Shown here: positions 37,792 through 47,664 of the stretch, in pieces
Numbering within the stretch: the first letter of the stretch is position 1
Layout of the letters: each line of letters begins with the position of its first letter
Source: Nitrospinota bacterium
GTDB lineage: Bacteria; Nitrospinota; Nitrospinia; JACRGO01
Length of the DNA: 57,760 bases
Assembly (NCBI GenBank): GCA_016212295.1
Contig: JACRGO010000073.1
Span: 1-57,760, forward strand
Direction: 5' to 3'
Notes under the pieces: generated by a model
Database searches by the model: none
Seen by the model: only the letters and a program-made list of their open reading frames with translations
What the model was told of the DNA's origin: nothing
Translations under genes and position numbers: made by a program

Positions 37792-40700
37792 TCATATTCT
37801 GACTTCTGGCTTCTGGCCTTCGATACCCGGCGCCTGCCCCCTGTCTTCATTTATACCCCGCGCGCGCCAGATATAAAAAATGGCTGGATACACAGCGAGT
37901 TCCATTATAGTGGAAGTGACGACGCCGCCGACCATCGGCGTTGCGATGCGCTTCATCACGTCAGCCCCGGCCCCGCTGCTCCATAGAATGGGAAGCAGGC
38001 CCGCGATGATCACCGCCGCGGTCATGGCCTTTGGACGCACCCTCTTCACCGCGCCGTGGTAAATGGCGTCACGCAGGTCCGCCGGACCCCGCATCTTGCC
38101 CTTGCTGCTCCATTCCCCGTAAGCCAGGTCCAGATAGAGGAGCATCACCACGCCCGTTTCCGCGTCCAGGCCGGCCAGGGCTATCAGCCCCACCCAAACC
38201 GCCACGCTAAGGTTGTAGCCTGACAGGTACAGCATCCAGAAGGCGCCGACGAGCGAAAACGGCACAGCCAGGAGCACTATGGCGGTCTTCACCATTGACC
38301 GGGTGTTTAGATAGATGATCAGCACGATGATCATAAGCGTGAGCGGGACCACGATCAGGAGCCTCTGCTTGGCCCGGACCATGTACTCGTACTGCCCGGA
38401 CCAGAAGATGTTGTATCCAGCGGGCATGCGGATGGTCCCCTTGTCCAGGGCCTCCTTCACAACGGCCTGGGCCGACTCCACATACCGCCCGACGTCGATG
38501 TCCTTCACGTCCACGTAAATCCAGGCGTTGGGAACAGCGTCCTCGCTCTTTATTCCCATCGGGGCGCGGACCACTTCCACGCTCGCCAGTTGTCCAAGCG
38601 GAATGTGCGCCCCCACGGGAGTGGGAACGATGATTTCCCTCAACGACTCCAGGTCCTTGCGGAAATCGCGGTCATAGCGAAGGTTCACGGTGTAACGCTG
38701 AAGCCCCTCCACCGTGGTGGTGAGGGGCATGCCGCCAAGGGCCACTTCCAGCACCTCCTGGACCTCTCCAACGGTGAGGCCGTACCGCGCGATCTCGTCG
38801 CGGTTGATTGTGAACTCAACGTAATTTCCCCCCATCACGCGCTCCGCGAAGACGCTTGCCGTGCCCTGGACTTTTCGCATCACAGGCTCAATCTCGGAGG
38901 CGATCCGCTCAAGCTCCGCCAAGTCCGGCCCGGCCACCTTGATCCCGACCGGGGTTTTGATACCGGTCGCCAGCATGTCGATGCGCGTCTTGATGGGCAT
39001 GGTCCAGGCGTTGTTCAGTCCGGGGATTTGAACAGCGGCGTTCATGGCCTCCACCAGCTCGTCCGGGGTCCGGCGGCGGTGGGCCTTCACCTTTCCGCGT
39101 TCGTCCAAAATGTCCGCCTCCGGCCATTCGCTTTCGTCCTTTAGCATGATGGTGGTTTCGACCATGTCAAAGGGGGCCGGGTCGGTTGCGGTTTCAGCGC
39201 GGCCTATCTTGCCGAACACGTGGTGGACCTCCGGGAAGGTTTTTATTATCTTGTCAGTCTGCTGAAGGACCTCCCGCGCCTTTGTAGGGGAGATGCCTGG
39301 AAAGGTAGTCGGCATGTACAGGAGGTCTCCTTCATAAAGCGGCGGCATGAATTCGGAGCCGAGGTTTTGGAAGGGGAAGGTTTTCCCCGCGCCAAGGGAG
39401 ATTGTCTTCAACCATCCTTCCGGGAGCCGGTTGGCAATCAGCCGATTCCAGGGGAAGAAGACCCACGCCACCAGGATGGCGGCTCCAAAAATCACCGCGA
39501 CGCGGCGGCGTATGGCCCAGTCGATCACCGGATGATAGGCCCATATCAGGAACCGGTTTACCGGGCTCTTCTCCTCCGGGACCATCTTTCCCCTGATAAA
39601 ATATCCCATGAGGATAGGGGCCAGGGTCACGGAGAGTAGGGCCGCCGCGCCCATTGAGTAAGTCTTGGTAAAGGCAAGGGGCTTGAAGAGGCGTCCCTCC
39701 TGGGCCTGAAGGGTAAAGACTGGAATAAATGAAACGGTTATGACAAGCAGCGAATAAAAAAGGGTCGGCCCCACCTCGATGGAGGCGTCCCTGATGATCT
39801 CCCAATGCGGCTTCCTGCCGCCGTCGCGCTCAATGTGCTTGTGGGCGTTCTCTATCATGATGATGACGGCGTCCACCATTGCCCCTATGGCTATGGCTAT
39901 GCCGCCCAGGGACATGATGTTGGAGCTAAGCCCCTGGCCGTACATGATGAGAAAGGAGATGAGGACCGCTATGGGGAGGATGAGAATGGCCACGAGCGCG
40001 CTCCTGAAATGAAGCAGGAAGAGGAGGCAGACCAGCGCCACCACAAGGCTTTCCTCAATCAGCTTTTCCTCAAGGGTCTTCACGGCGCGATTGATGAGCG
40101 CGCTACGGTCATAGGCGATCTGGTAATGAACGTCGGGCGGGAGCGACTTCATGGCCTGGTCCAGACGTTTTTTAACGTCCTGGATCACCTGGCGGGCGTT
40201 TGCCCCGTACCGCACAACCACTATCCCTCCAACGGTCTCCCCTTCCCCGTTCCATTCAGCTATGCCCCGGCGCATGTCGGGTCCAAGCTGCACGGTCGCA
40301 GCCTGGTCCAGGAGGACCGGGACGCCGTTTGCGCCCACGGCCACCGCGATTTTTTTCAGGTCGCCCAGTCCCTTGATATAACCCCGCACACGCAGCACGA
40401 ACTCCTTTTCCGCCATTTCCATGGCGCGGCCCCCGACCTCTCCATTGCTCCTCTTGATCGCCATGGCGATCTCGGAGATGGAAAGACCGTATGCGCGGAG
40501 CTTGGTGGGGTCCACCGTGATCTGGTACTGCTTCACGAATCCGCCGATGGAGGCCACCTCCGACACGCCTTCAACCGAGGTGATCTGATATTTGAGATAC
40601 CAGTCCTGCATGGAGCGCAGCTCGGCCAGGTCGCGTTCCTTGGATTGAATGGAGTACATGAAGGCCCAGCCAACGCCCGTTGCGTCAGGACCTAGTGAGG

Positions 40701-41079
40701 GCGTGACGTTCTTGGGCAGGCTTGCGGCCAGTCCGCTTAGGTATTCGAGGACCCGGCTCCTGGCCCAATAGGGATCGGTCCCGTCCTCGAAGATCACGTA
40801 CACAAAGGAAAAACCGTAGAAGGAATAGCCGCGCACCACCTTGGCATAGGGGACGGATAGCATCTTGGTTGTGATGGGATAGGTTACCTGGTCCTGGACG
40901 ATTTGCGGGGCCTGGCCCGGCCATTCGGTGTAGACGATCACCTGGGTGTCGGAGAGGTCAGGTATGGCGTCAAGGGGGATGTTTTTGAGGGCGTATAAGC
41001 CGCCGAGCACGAGGACCGCCGTGGCCGTGAGCACGATGAATTTATTTTTCAGGGAAAAATCGATTATGGATTGGAGCAT
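37792..41079 (-). CDS. heavy-metal efflux RND transporter permease, CusA/CzcA family
   Basis: ~1095 aa, LGGLYALKNIPLDAIPDLSDTQVIVYTEWPGQAPQIVQDQVTYPI; typical HME-RND core. Confidence 0.96.
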   Translation of the reverse strand: MLQSIIDFSLKNKFIVLTATAVLVLGGLYALKNIPLDAIPDLSDTQVIVYTEWPGQAPQIVQDQVTYPITTKMLSVPYAKVVRGYSFYGFSFVYVIFEDGTDPYWARSRVLEYLSGLAASLPKNVTPSLGPDATGVGWAFMYSIQSKERDLAELRSMQDWYLKYQITSVEGVSEVASIGGFVKQYQITVDPTKLRAYGLSISEIAMAIKRSNGEVGGRAMEMAEKEFVLRVRGYIKGLGDLKKIAVAVGANGVPVLLDQAATVQLGPDMRRGIAEWNGEGETVGGIVVVRYGANARQVIQDVKKRLDQAMKSLPPDVHYQIAYDRSALINRAVKTLEEKLIEESLVVALVCLLFLLHFRSALVAILILPIAVLISFLIMYGQGLSSNIMSLGGIAIAIGAMVDAVIIMIENAHKHIERDGGRKPHWEIIRDASIEVGPTLFYSLLVITVSFIPVFTLQAQEGRLFKPLAFTKTYSMGAAALLSVTLAPILMGYFIRGKMVPEEKSPVNRFLIWAYHPVIDWAIRRRVAVIFGAAILVAWVFFPWNRLIANRLPEGWLKTISLGAGKTFPFQNLGSEFMPPLYEGDLLYMPTTFPGISPTKAREVLQQTDKIIKTFPEVHHVFGKIGRAETATDPAPFDMVETTIMLKDESEWPEADILDERGKVKAHRRRTPDELVEAMNAAVQIPGLNNAWTMPIKTRIDMLATGIKTPVGIKVAGPDLAELERIASEIEPVMRKVQGTASVFAERVMGGNYVEFTINRDEIARYGLTVGEVQEVLEVALGGMPLTTTVEGLQRYTVNLRYDRDFRKDLESLREIIVPTPVGAHIPLGQLASVEVVRAPMGIKSEDAVPNAWIYVDVKDIDVGRYVESAQAVVKEALDKGTIRMPAGYNIFWSGQYEYMVRAKQRLLIVVPLTLMIIVLIIYLNTRSMVKTAIVLLAVPFSLVGAFWMLYLSGYNLSVAVWVGLIALAGLDAETGVVMLLYLDLAYGEWSSKGKMRGPADLRDAIYHGAVKRVRPKAMTAAVIIAGLLPILWSSGAGADVMKRIATPMVGGVVTSTIMELAVYPAIFYIWRARGINEDRGQAPGIEGQKPEVRI

Positions 41080-41107
41080 GTTTTTTCTCCATGAGACGGG
41101 TATTTAA

Positions 41108-41207
41108 AAATAGAACGCGGATAACGCTGATGGCACGGATTATCGCGGATAAAGTTTCTTTTAATCCGTGAAAATCAGAACAATCCGTGTCATCCGTGTT
41201 CTATTTA
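41108..41207. repeat. foldback repeat AAATAGAACGCGGATAACGCTGATG...CATCCGTGTTCTATTT
   Basis: Imperfect inverted repeat; related sequence at 12731-12800. Confidence 0.75.
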
Positions 41208-41257
41208 AAAAAACTAATTTATTTGATTGTTAAAGGTAAAAAATGTAAATTCCTATG

Positions 41258-41632
41258 CTATTGAATTTTTTTTGCAATCTGAAACACTGAAATCGTATTG
41301 ACGAATAGAAACAGCCCGTCGAATATTAAATTTTCCGCGCCCTTTAAGCCTGACAAGGCGAGTAAATATATCATTACATAAATAACAGCGCCACCCGCGA
41401 TAAGGCCGAATATGTATCCAAGATAATGTCCACGAAACAAAAGAACGGACGCGGCAAAATATACCGGTATGAAAAAGAGATCAGGGTATATGAGGGAATT
41501 GTACGCCTCCTGGGGAAAGGCTTCCGGTCTCTTCCAGCTTCCCGCGATAACTGAAAACACCGCGTAAGCCTGAAAAGCCCCCCAGGCAAAAAACCAAATT
41601 ATCGCTGTCCACGGTTTTTTCATTTTCATCAA
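41258..41632 (-). CDS. hypothetical four-TM membrane protein
   Basis: Open frame with several hydrophobic segments; a partial diverged copy of its 3' end occurs at 42329-42661. Confidence 0.6.
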   Translation of the reverse strand: MMKMKKPWTAIIWFFAWGAFQAYAVFSVIAGSWKRPEAFPQEAYNSLIYPDLFFIPVYFAASVLLFRGHYLGYIFGLIAGGAVIYVMIYLLALSGLKGAENLIFDGLFLFVNTISVFQIAKKIQ

Positions 41633-41714
41633 TGCCTACTATGAGGCTCGATCTTTACCCACTCCTCCGGGTGGCGTTATCGTCCAGCCATTCGGAATGT
41701 TTGCGTTGCCATGG

Positions 41715-42239
41715 TCATTTTTCTTCCTTGCAACCTTTAAACCCTATTTTGGGGCGAAGGGGTGCGGATGGGGTCATCAATTGCCTTATTGCGTCGAACA
41801 CAACCTTGAATTGGGCGTCGTATTTCTTCTCCATGACTTCCAACTTTTTTGCCAAGTCTTTGTGGGCCGCAAGCATTTGCCGCAACCGCACGAAGGTCCG
41901 CATGATCTCTATATTCACCTTGACGGCCCTTTCACTATTGAGCACAGTGGAGAGCATGGCCACGCCCTGCTCGGTGAAAACATACGGGAGATAGCGGCGC
42001 CCTCCACGGCCTCCTTTTTTTGACATTCCAATTTGGAATCTCAAAGAATCAGTTTCCTCTTTGGTGAGCTGAAACATGAAGTCTTGAGGGAAGCGTCCAA
42101 CATTTCTTTTCACCGCCTTATTGAGATTGAAAGTCTCTACTTCATAAAGTTCCGCTAAATCACTGTCCAGCATGACTTTCTCACCACGGATCAGAAAGAT
42201 TTTCTTTTCGATGATTTCAACCGGTATCAAAGCTTCCAT
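41715..42239 (-). CDS. ORF6N domain protein
   Basis: [53 protein letters not shown]...[38 protein letters not shown]. Confidence 0.93.
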   Translation of the reverse strand: MEALIPVEIIEKKIFLIRGEKVMLDSDLAELYEVETFNLNKAVKRNVGRFPQDFMFQLTKEETDSLRFQIGMSKKGGRGGRRYLPYVFTEQGVAMLSTVLNSERAVKVNIEIMRTFVRLRQMLAAHKDLAKKLEVMEKKYDAQFKVVFDAIRQLMTPSAPLRPKIGFKGCKEEK

Positions 42240-42328
42240 TTACCCTCCAAATCAAAGCCAATATTGGAAAGCTGTTTTTCAATCTCCTCGTTCAATCGAA
42301 TTTACAGCAGCATGGATGCGGGATTAAT

Positions 42329-42661
42329 GAATTCTTTTGACAATCTGAAGCACTGAAATCGTGTTGACGATTAGAAAAAGCCCGTCGAATATTAAATTTG
42401 TAGTATAGGAATTTCCATTTTTTTAGCTTATGAATCAACGAGATGCTAAATGCATAAGAGGAAAAAACTGAACATCCAACATCGAACGTCCAACATCGAA
42501 GTAAGAAAAATTCGTTTTACGTTTTAAATCCTTTCTTCCTTTTTCGACGTTCGACGTTCAATGTTGGATGTTCGATGTTCAATTCTTTAAAGCCCGCCCG
42601 AATGGCGTTAATTTATCCGCGCCCTTTAAGCCTGACAGGGCGAGTAAATATATCATTACAT
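42329..42661 (-). pseudogene. partial copy of the 3' end of the 41258-41632 gene, interrupted by a ~216-bp repeat element
   Basis: 42329-42399 and ~42616-42661 align with 41262-41379; intervening 42400-42615 is an inserted foldback element. Confidence 0.7.
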
Positions 42662-42706
42662 GGCGCACTCCAAGAAACAGCAAGTGCGGCCATGTGGAAC
42701 GCGCTG

Positions 42707-45394
42707 TTATCTTTTCACTTTGTGTCCGGTAAAGCTACCCATCAATTCCCGAAATGACGCGGGCTTGTATTTGTTAAAGTTCTCCTCATCCACATAGACA
42801 AAATCATATTTTGCTTCCACTTGCGCATGATTGATGTCTTCGCACCATTGCCGCAGCCGTTCCATCTTTAGAGGCACGTCCGGATCTTCCCGCCCCTTGG
42901 TCTCGACTATGAAAATTTCCTTGTCTGACGCCTTGACAAAAAAATCCGGATAATAGTTGGAAATATCACCGCCTGAATTCACATAATCCAGCTTAAAGTG
43001 AACCGCGAGATAGTTCTTGGCAAAGGAGACCACATCATCGCACCGTTCAAGGAACTGGGCGAACAATAGCTCAAAATGACTGTCTCCGATAATCCTGTTG
43101 AACACGCTTTTTTTAGGCATCAGATACCCTTGGTCCTTTGCCACAAACGGGCGCGTATGCCTCAACTTGATAGTGTCCCGAATCGCGGCATCGCCCTTGT
43201 CCCGCACAGTGAGCGCATTAATCGCCTTTTTTAACGTCTCAATCAACGTTTTGGTTGCGGCTAATTCAGAGAGGTTACGGAGGGTGTTAGGGTCTTCAAG
43301 GTCAACCTGCCGGTCGAACAACTGATTTTGCACGAAATCCTTGACCTTTCCGTAGAGTACATCGTAACCGCTGACCAACCGCAAGTCTTTCATGATGGCC
43401 CCCGCGAAATAGCCGATGACGCTTCGATAGTCAGCAACGCCCGCCGTATCCAGTATTGTCGTATGAGTGATTTCTCCGTTGGTAATATCCTTGAAGACAA
43501 TCTCACGCTGCTCCTCTTCGCTGAACTGCCGGAAGGCCACTCCGCCGCTCCCGAAAGCTTCCACGTCCAGATCGGAAAGATTTTTATATTCCCGGTAAAC
43601 GCGAGGCGTCATTATTGGAATTTGTATATCGAGGGCCTCAATGTCCTTCTTTTCGTTCTCGCTGTCGATCTCCACGACCAAAGGCGCCTTGGGCTTGGTC
43701 CCTTCTCCCATGGGTTTGCGCTCCAGCACGACGCCCTCGGCTTGAATGGATTCCACGAACTCCATGAAGGCGTCGGTTCCAACAACGCTGACATATTCCT
43801 CTAAGCCGCCGGGATACATCTTGCGCAAACCCCGTCCAAGAGTCTGTTCAGGCAGTATATTGCTCGGAGCCTTATAAGCGCGCAGGCCGACAATTGTGGT
43901 CACATTGCGCACATCCCAACCTTCCTTGAGCATGAGCACGGATACGATGGCTTTGAATGGACTCTCCATATCGTCAATCTCGTTGGCCTGCTTGCGCAGC
44001 CAATCCAGTTCTTCCTTGTTCTTACCCGTGACCGATTCGGAGATTTCCCCGTTGTTCTTGGTATGAATCACCAGCACGGAGCCTTGTAAATCCGGGTAGT
44101 TACTCTCCAGATATTCGGCCACGTCATCGCAGTTCCGGGTGTCATCGGTCATGACGAACAGTATGGCCTTTTTGCCCAGCTTCTCATGTTCCGCATAGGC
44201 CGCGCGCCACTCCACCACCCCCAGGTGAATATAATCGGCGTATTTCTCGGTATACTTGGCGCTCTGGCGCTCAACCAGCTTGGCCCGGCTTGGAGCGTCC
44301 GGCAAAACCGGATGCTTTACCACGTTCTGCTTAATGGCTTCCACAAGCGGGTAATCCGCCACGGTCTGAACAAAAATGGCTCCGCTGTTGTGCTTGGGTG
44401 TGGCGGTCACATCCACCTGTATGGACAGGGCATCGCCTTTTTGCGTCAGACGATTATGGATATCCTCAATGGACTTGAACCATGCCAGTTTCCTGTCGTG
44501 GATGTGGTGCGCCTCGTCGTTCAACACAGCCAACTCGTCAATGTCCCTCACAATCATCCCCAGGTCCACCTTGGAGTTGGTGGTCGCGCCGGCGGGACGC
44601 TTCCCCAGGAAGTAATCCATCGTGTCTTCGTCATCGGGCGAAGGCGGGATATCGTCACCGGCATAGATCCTGTGGATATTGGTCAGGAAAATATTGCCGG
44701 TGGGCCGGGTGATGCGCACATTGTCCTGCACGTGCAGGGTAAGTTGAAAATCATCACGCCAGTTGCGCCCGTCCACGCCGTTATCCGGCAGTACCGGGTC
44801 AGCAAAAAATATACGCAGTCCGGCGAAGTCCTTGTAGATGCGGTCCAGCACGATGATATTGGGCGCGATTACCAAAAAGTTACGCGCCAATTCCGAGTCC
44901 GGCTCATAAAGTTTGTGAAAATAGCTCCAGGCCAAAATAAGGCTCATCACCTTGGTCTTGCCGGTGCCTGTGGCCATTTTGACCACAAAGCGCCGCCAAG
45001 TCTCGTCAAACATGCCTGTGGAGACCGTACCTGAACCGTCGAAGCGCATCATGTCGTACTTGTCCTTCACTCCTGCCGCGTCATAAAGATAGATGATGGT
45101 TTCCACCGCCTCCCGCTGGGCAAAGTAATACTGGAACTCTACCATAGTCCAATCGGCCTGGGGCAGTAGATGCGGGGTGTTGAACCACCAGTTGAGAAGG
45201 GCCCGGCTTGTATCCGCGGCCTTGGCGTAACCGCTGTCCCGCCATGTCTTTACTTGCTTGCGCAGTTCGGGCACCAGCGGGGGCATCAGCTTTTCAAAGC
45301 TGGTTTCCCGTAACGCTTCATCCGCGGGAAACCAACGGATATCGGGGTTGAGAATTTCATGAGGCGATTCAGGAAATTTGGGATGGAGGGCCAT
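42707..45394 (-). CDS. type III restriction-modification Res subunit (DEAD/DEAH helicase + PD-(D/E)XK nuclease)
   Basis: Walker A MATGTGKTKVMSLIL, DEAH in LNDEAHHIHDRK, YPDFFVKASDKEIFIVETKGRED nuclease motif. Confidence 0.9.
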   Translation of the reverse strand: MALHPKFPESPHEILNPDIRWFPADEALRETSFEKLMPPLVPELRKQVKTWRDSGYAKAADTSRALLNWWFNTPHLLPQADWTMVEFQYYFAQREAVETIIYLYDAAGVKDKYDMMRFDGSGTVSTGMFDETWRRFVVKMATGTGKTKVMSLILAWSYFHKLYEPDSELARNFLVIAPNIIVLDRIYKDFAGLRIFFADPVLPDNGVDGRNWRDDFQLTLHVQDNVRITRPTGNIFLTNIHRIYAGDDIPPSPDDEDTMDYFLGKRPAGATTNSKVDLGMIVRDIDELAVLNDEAHHIHDRKLAWFKSIEDIHNRLTQKGDALSIQVDVTATPKHNSGAIFVQTVADYPLVEAIKQNVVKHPVLPDAPSRAKLVERQSAKYTEKYADYIHLGVVEWRAAYAEHEKLGKKAILFVMTDDTRNCDDVAEYLESNYPDLQGSVLVIHTKNNGEISESVTGKNKEELDWLRKQANEIDDMESPFKAIVSVLMLKEGWDVRNVTTIVGLRAYKAPSNILPEQTLGRGLRKMYPGGLEEYVSVVGTDAFMEFVESIQAEGVVLERKPMGEGTKPKAPLVVEIDSENEKKDIEALDIQIPIMTPRVYREYKNLSDLDVEAFGSGGVAFRQFSEEEQREIVFKDITNGEITHTTILDTAGVADYRSVIGYFAGAIMKDLRLVSGYDVLYGKVKDFVQNQLFDRQVDLEDPNTLRNLSELAATKTLIETLKKAINALTVRDKGDAAIRDTIKLRHTRPFVAKDQGYLMPKKSVFNRIIGDSHFELLFAQFLERCDDVVSFAKNYLAVHFKLDYVNSGGDISNYYPDFFVKASDKEIFIVETKGREDPDVPLKMERLRQWCEDINHAQVEAKYDFVYVDEENFNKYKPASFRELMGSFTGHKVKR

Positions 45395-45404
45395 TGGCTT
45401 TTTT

Positions 45405-45605
45405 TTAGAATGTCCAGTTTTCTTTCTTTACCCATTGTGACAAGCGGTCGCCATAGCCCCCAATCTCGTTATAGACTTCGCGGACCGAGATGATGGTGCC
45501 ATCATTTACCAAACGATCAAACTTTTCCCATAATGAAGGAAAACGTTCCGGGTAAAAGTTGTTGAATAAATCAATCAAGGCACCGCTGTCAAAAACATAC
45601 CTCAT
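45405..45605 (-). CDS. truncated PIN-like (DUF4411-type) toxin
   Basis: MRYVFDSGALIDLFNNFYPERFPSLWEKFDRLVNDGTIISVREVYNEIGGYGDRLSQWVKKENWTF* stops at 66 aa, immediately before the res start; 4-nt overlap with upstream gene. Confidence 0.65.
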   Translation of the reverse strand: MRYVFDSGALIDLFNNFYPERFPSLWEKFDRLVNDGTIISVREVYNEIGGYGDRLSQWVKKENWTF

Positions 45606-46774
45606 ACGGCAACTCCCTTACGGAACAGCATTGCTTCCATGCCAGGCACGCTCTTTACTTTCACTCCAAGATAATCCGCTAGTTGTTCCGTTGAAATTCG
45701 CTTCTGATAATACCGGCTGAAAGCCATCTCTAAATATGGTTCCCCAAGATAGGCGCCGGTGTTCCGGTAATAATCTCCGCCTGTGCGCGATTTTTTGCTG
45801 GCTATCGCTCGTTCCCATTCCCGGACTTTGTCTTCGTAATATTTCTGATTAACCATGCTTCGGTCAACCATTTTTCTAAGAATGGCTTCTCTGCTGACAT
45901 GATAGCAATCGGCAAGTTTCTGGATTGATGCGTCATCTATCCTCATACCTTTTGTTCTCCGGGCAAAATCGCGCGAGGGAACAAGGAATTCCCCGGCAAA
46001 ACGATTGCAAAGAATTTCTATCCGGCGATTGTCTCCATGCAGGTAGTTAAGATAGTCTTCTATGCGCGTATCCACGCCGCCGGTCCGGAACAACAAATGC
46101 GCCAATTCATGAAAAAGCGTGAAAATCTGCCGGCTTTTTGACTTGCTGTTGTTTACATAAATTACAGGGAATTGTTCGTCATACAAACAAATTCCTGAGA
46201 AATCGTCCGCCTTGAAAACGGCCTTAAAGACAAAAACTCCGTGCTCTTCCAAAGCATGGCGCCAGGATTTAAGCGCCTCTTCGCTGTCCTTCCATTTAGT
46301 TTGCATGGCAATATCTATTTGCAAATATTCACGAACAACCGTTGCCATCTTCTCGGCTGACACATCCGGAGCAAAAGACAGGTCCCGCGCAATTTGCCGC
46401 TCCGCGGGGTTGATATTGTCATACAGTTCGGCGAGATTCAGTTGCCGAACCTTCGCTTCCCGGATCAAGAAATGTATCCGTGGCGGCATCAAATCGATTT
46501 CATATTCCGGCAAGGTGCGGAAAGTTTGTTCAGGTGTCTCCTCCGAAGGCGGATCGGGAAAAAAGAACAAGGCCAGGGGACGCCTATAAATCCTGTAAGC
46601 CAGAGTTTCCAACTGGGGATATGTAGGAGCGCTCTCGCCCCGTTCCCAGGCGGCGATTGTTTCAGCGGTAATACTTTTTCTATCGAGTTTAAGGACCACT
46701 TCCTCAACGGAAAAACCCGCTGTTTGGCGTGCCCATTGTAAAATCGCCGGATTTACTGGAATTGGCTGTGTCAT
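45602..46774 (-). CDS. XRE-family HTH + ImmA/IrrE metallopeptidase domain protein
   Basis: N-terminal HTH (FSVEEVVLKLDRKSITAETIAAWERGESAPTYPQLETLAY); FTLFHELAHLLF (HExxH). Confidence 0.93.
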   Translation of the reverse strand: MTQPIPVNPAILQWARQTAGFSVEEVVLKLDRKSITAETIAAWERGESAPTYPQLETLAYRIYRRPLALFFFPDPPSEETPEQTFRTLPEYEIDLMPPRIHFLIREAKVRQLNLAELYDNINPAERQIARDLSFAPDVSAEKMATVVREYLQIDIAMQTKWKDSEEALKSWRHALEEHGVFVFKAVFKADDFSGICLYDEQFPVIYVNNSKSKSRQIFTLFHELAHLLFRTGGVDTRIEDYLNYLHGDNRRIEILCNRFAGEFLVPSRDFARRTKGMRIDDASIQKLADCYHVSREAILRKMVDRSMVNQKYYEDKVREWERAIASKKSRTGGDYYRNTGAYLGEPYLEMAFSRYYQKRISTEQLADYLGVKVKSVPGMEAMLFRKGVAV

Positions 46775-47625
46775 ATCCTCACCTCAACAATCTTCATGGT
46801 ATCATTGCCGAAAATATCAACAACTTTCACCGCTATTTTACGCCTTCCCGGCTTGCATTCCTGGAACACGCTTTTAAGCTCCAGTGAGCGGTCCTTCTTG
46901 GTGCGGAAGGATTGCCATTCGTTCTCAAAGACATAATCCCCGGTCCAGACCTCTCCCCACCCCTCGCTTTCGGCGTTCCTCACCCTTATTATCTCCCGCT
47001 TGCTCTCGAAATCAAAATCCACCGCCCAATAATCCACCCAATCCGTCCAATGCCTGGTCAATACCTCGCGGGTGACAATGCCGTCCTTGTCCTTGCTCAC
47101 CTTCACGATCCGGCCCTTTTCCACCACTATCTTGCTGGCCTTATCCTTCAACGCGGCCTCGGCCTTGGCGACGGAATCCTGGGAATAGAAGACGGAGAAG
47201 TCCGTAAGCTCAACCGCGACCTTGTGGGGCGCATGGCCATGCGCCCCTGCAACATGGGGTTTGACCTCCAGGAAGGCCACGTCGTGGAACACCACCTGGT
47301 TTTTCTCCACCGCCCGCTTGTCGAACACGTCGGCCGGGATGTATTTTGGCGCGATATCTATTCCCTTGGCCCTTGCCTCGTCCAGCGCGTTGGGGAAAAG
47401 CCCCATCTCGAACTCAAAGGCCAGGATGTCCACCTTGGTGACATGCTTCTTGCGGCACTCCAGGATGATCTCTTCAACGAAAAGCCGCGTCACCGGCAGG
47501 TTCACCGGCCCCACAGCCACCAGCCTCCCGGCCTTCTTGCCGTGGAAGGCGTGGAACCCTTCTGTCTTCTCGGCCCTGTAAGCTTTCAGGATCAAGTCGA
47601 GAAAATCCTTCTCCTTCGCTTCCAA
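46771..47625 (-). pseudogene. C-terminal part of type III Mod, in frame with 47665-49044 but separated by a TGA
   Basis: Same frame as the upstream mod; only a TTG start; the 14 codons between read VNPDLREEERQKQL. Confidence 0.75.
47226..47247. repeat. 22-bp perfect palindrome GGGGCGCATGGCCATGCGCCCC within the mod reading frame
   Basis: Exact self-complementarity; translated as part of HVAGAHGHAPHKV. Confidence 0.85.
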
Positions 47626-47664
47626 CTGTTTCTGCCTTTCCTCTTCACGCAGATCTGGGTTGAC

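Noticed and set aside
39805-40695. 296-aa plus-strand ORF
   Set aside because: Antisense to the CusA/CzcA permease; His-rich composition comes from the complementary strand
41715-42239. Prophage region inferred from the ORF6N (KilA-N-like) gene
   Set aside because: No structural, replication or integrase genes nearby; ORF6N proteins also occur as stand-alone accessory genes
44186-45034. 282-aa plus-strand ORF
   Set aside because: Antisense shadow of the Res helicase region
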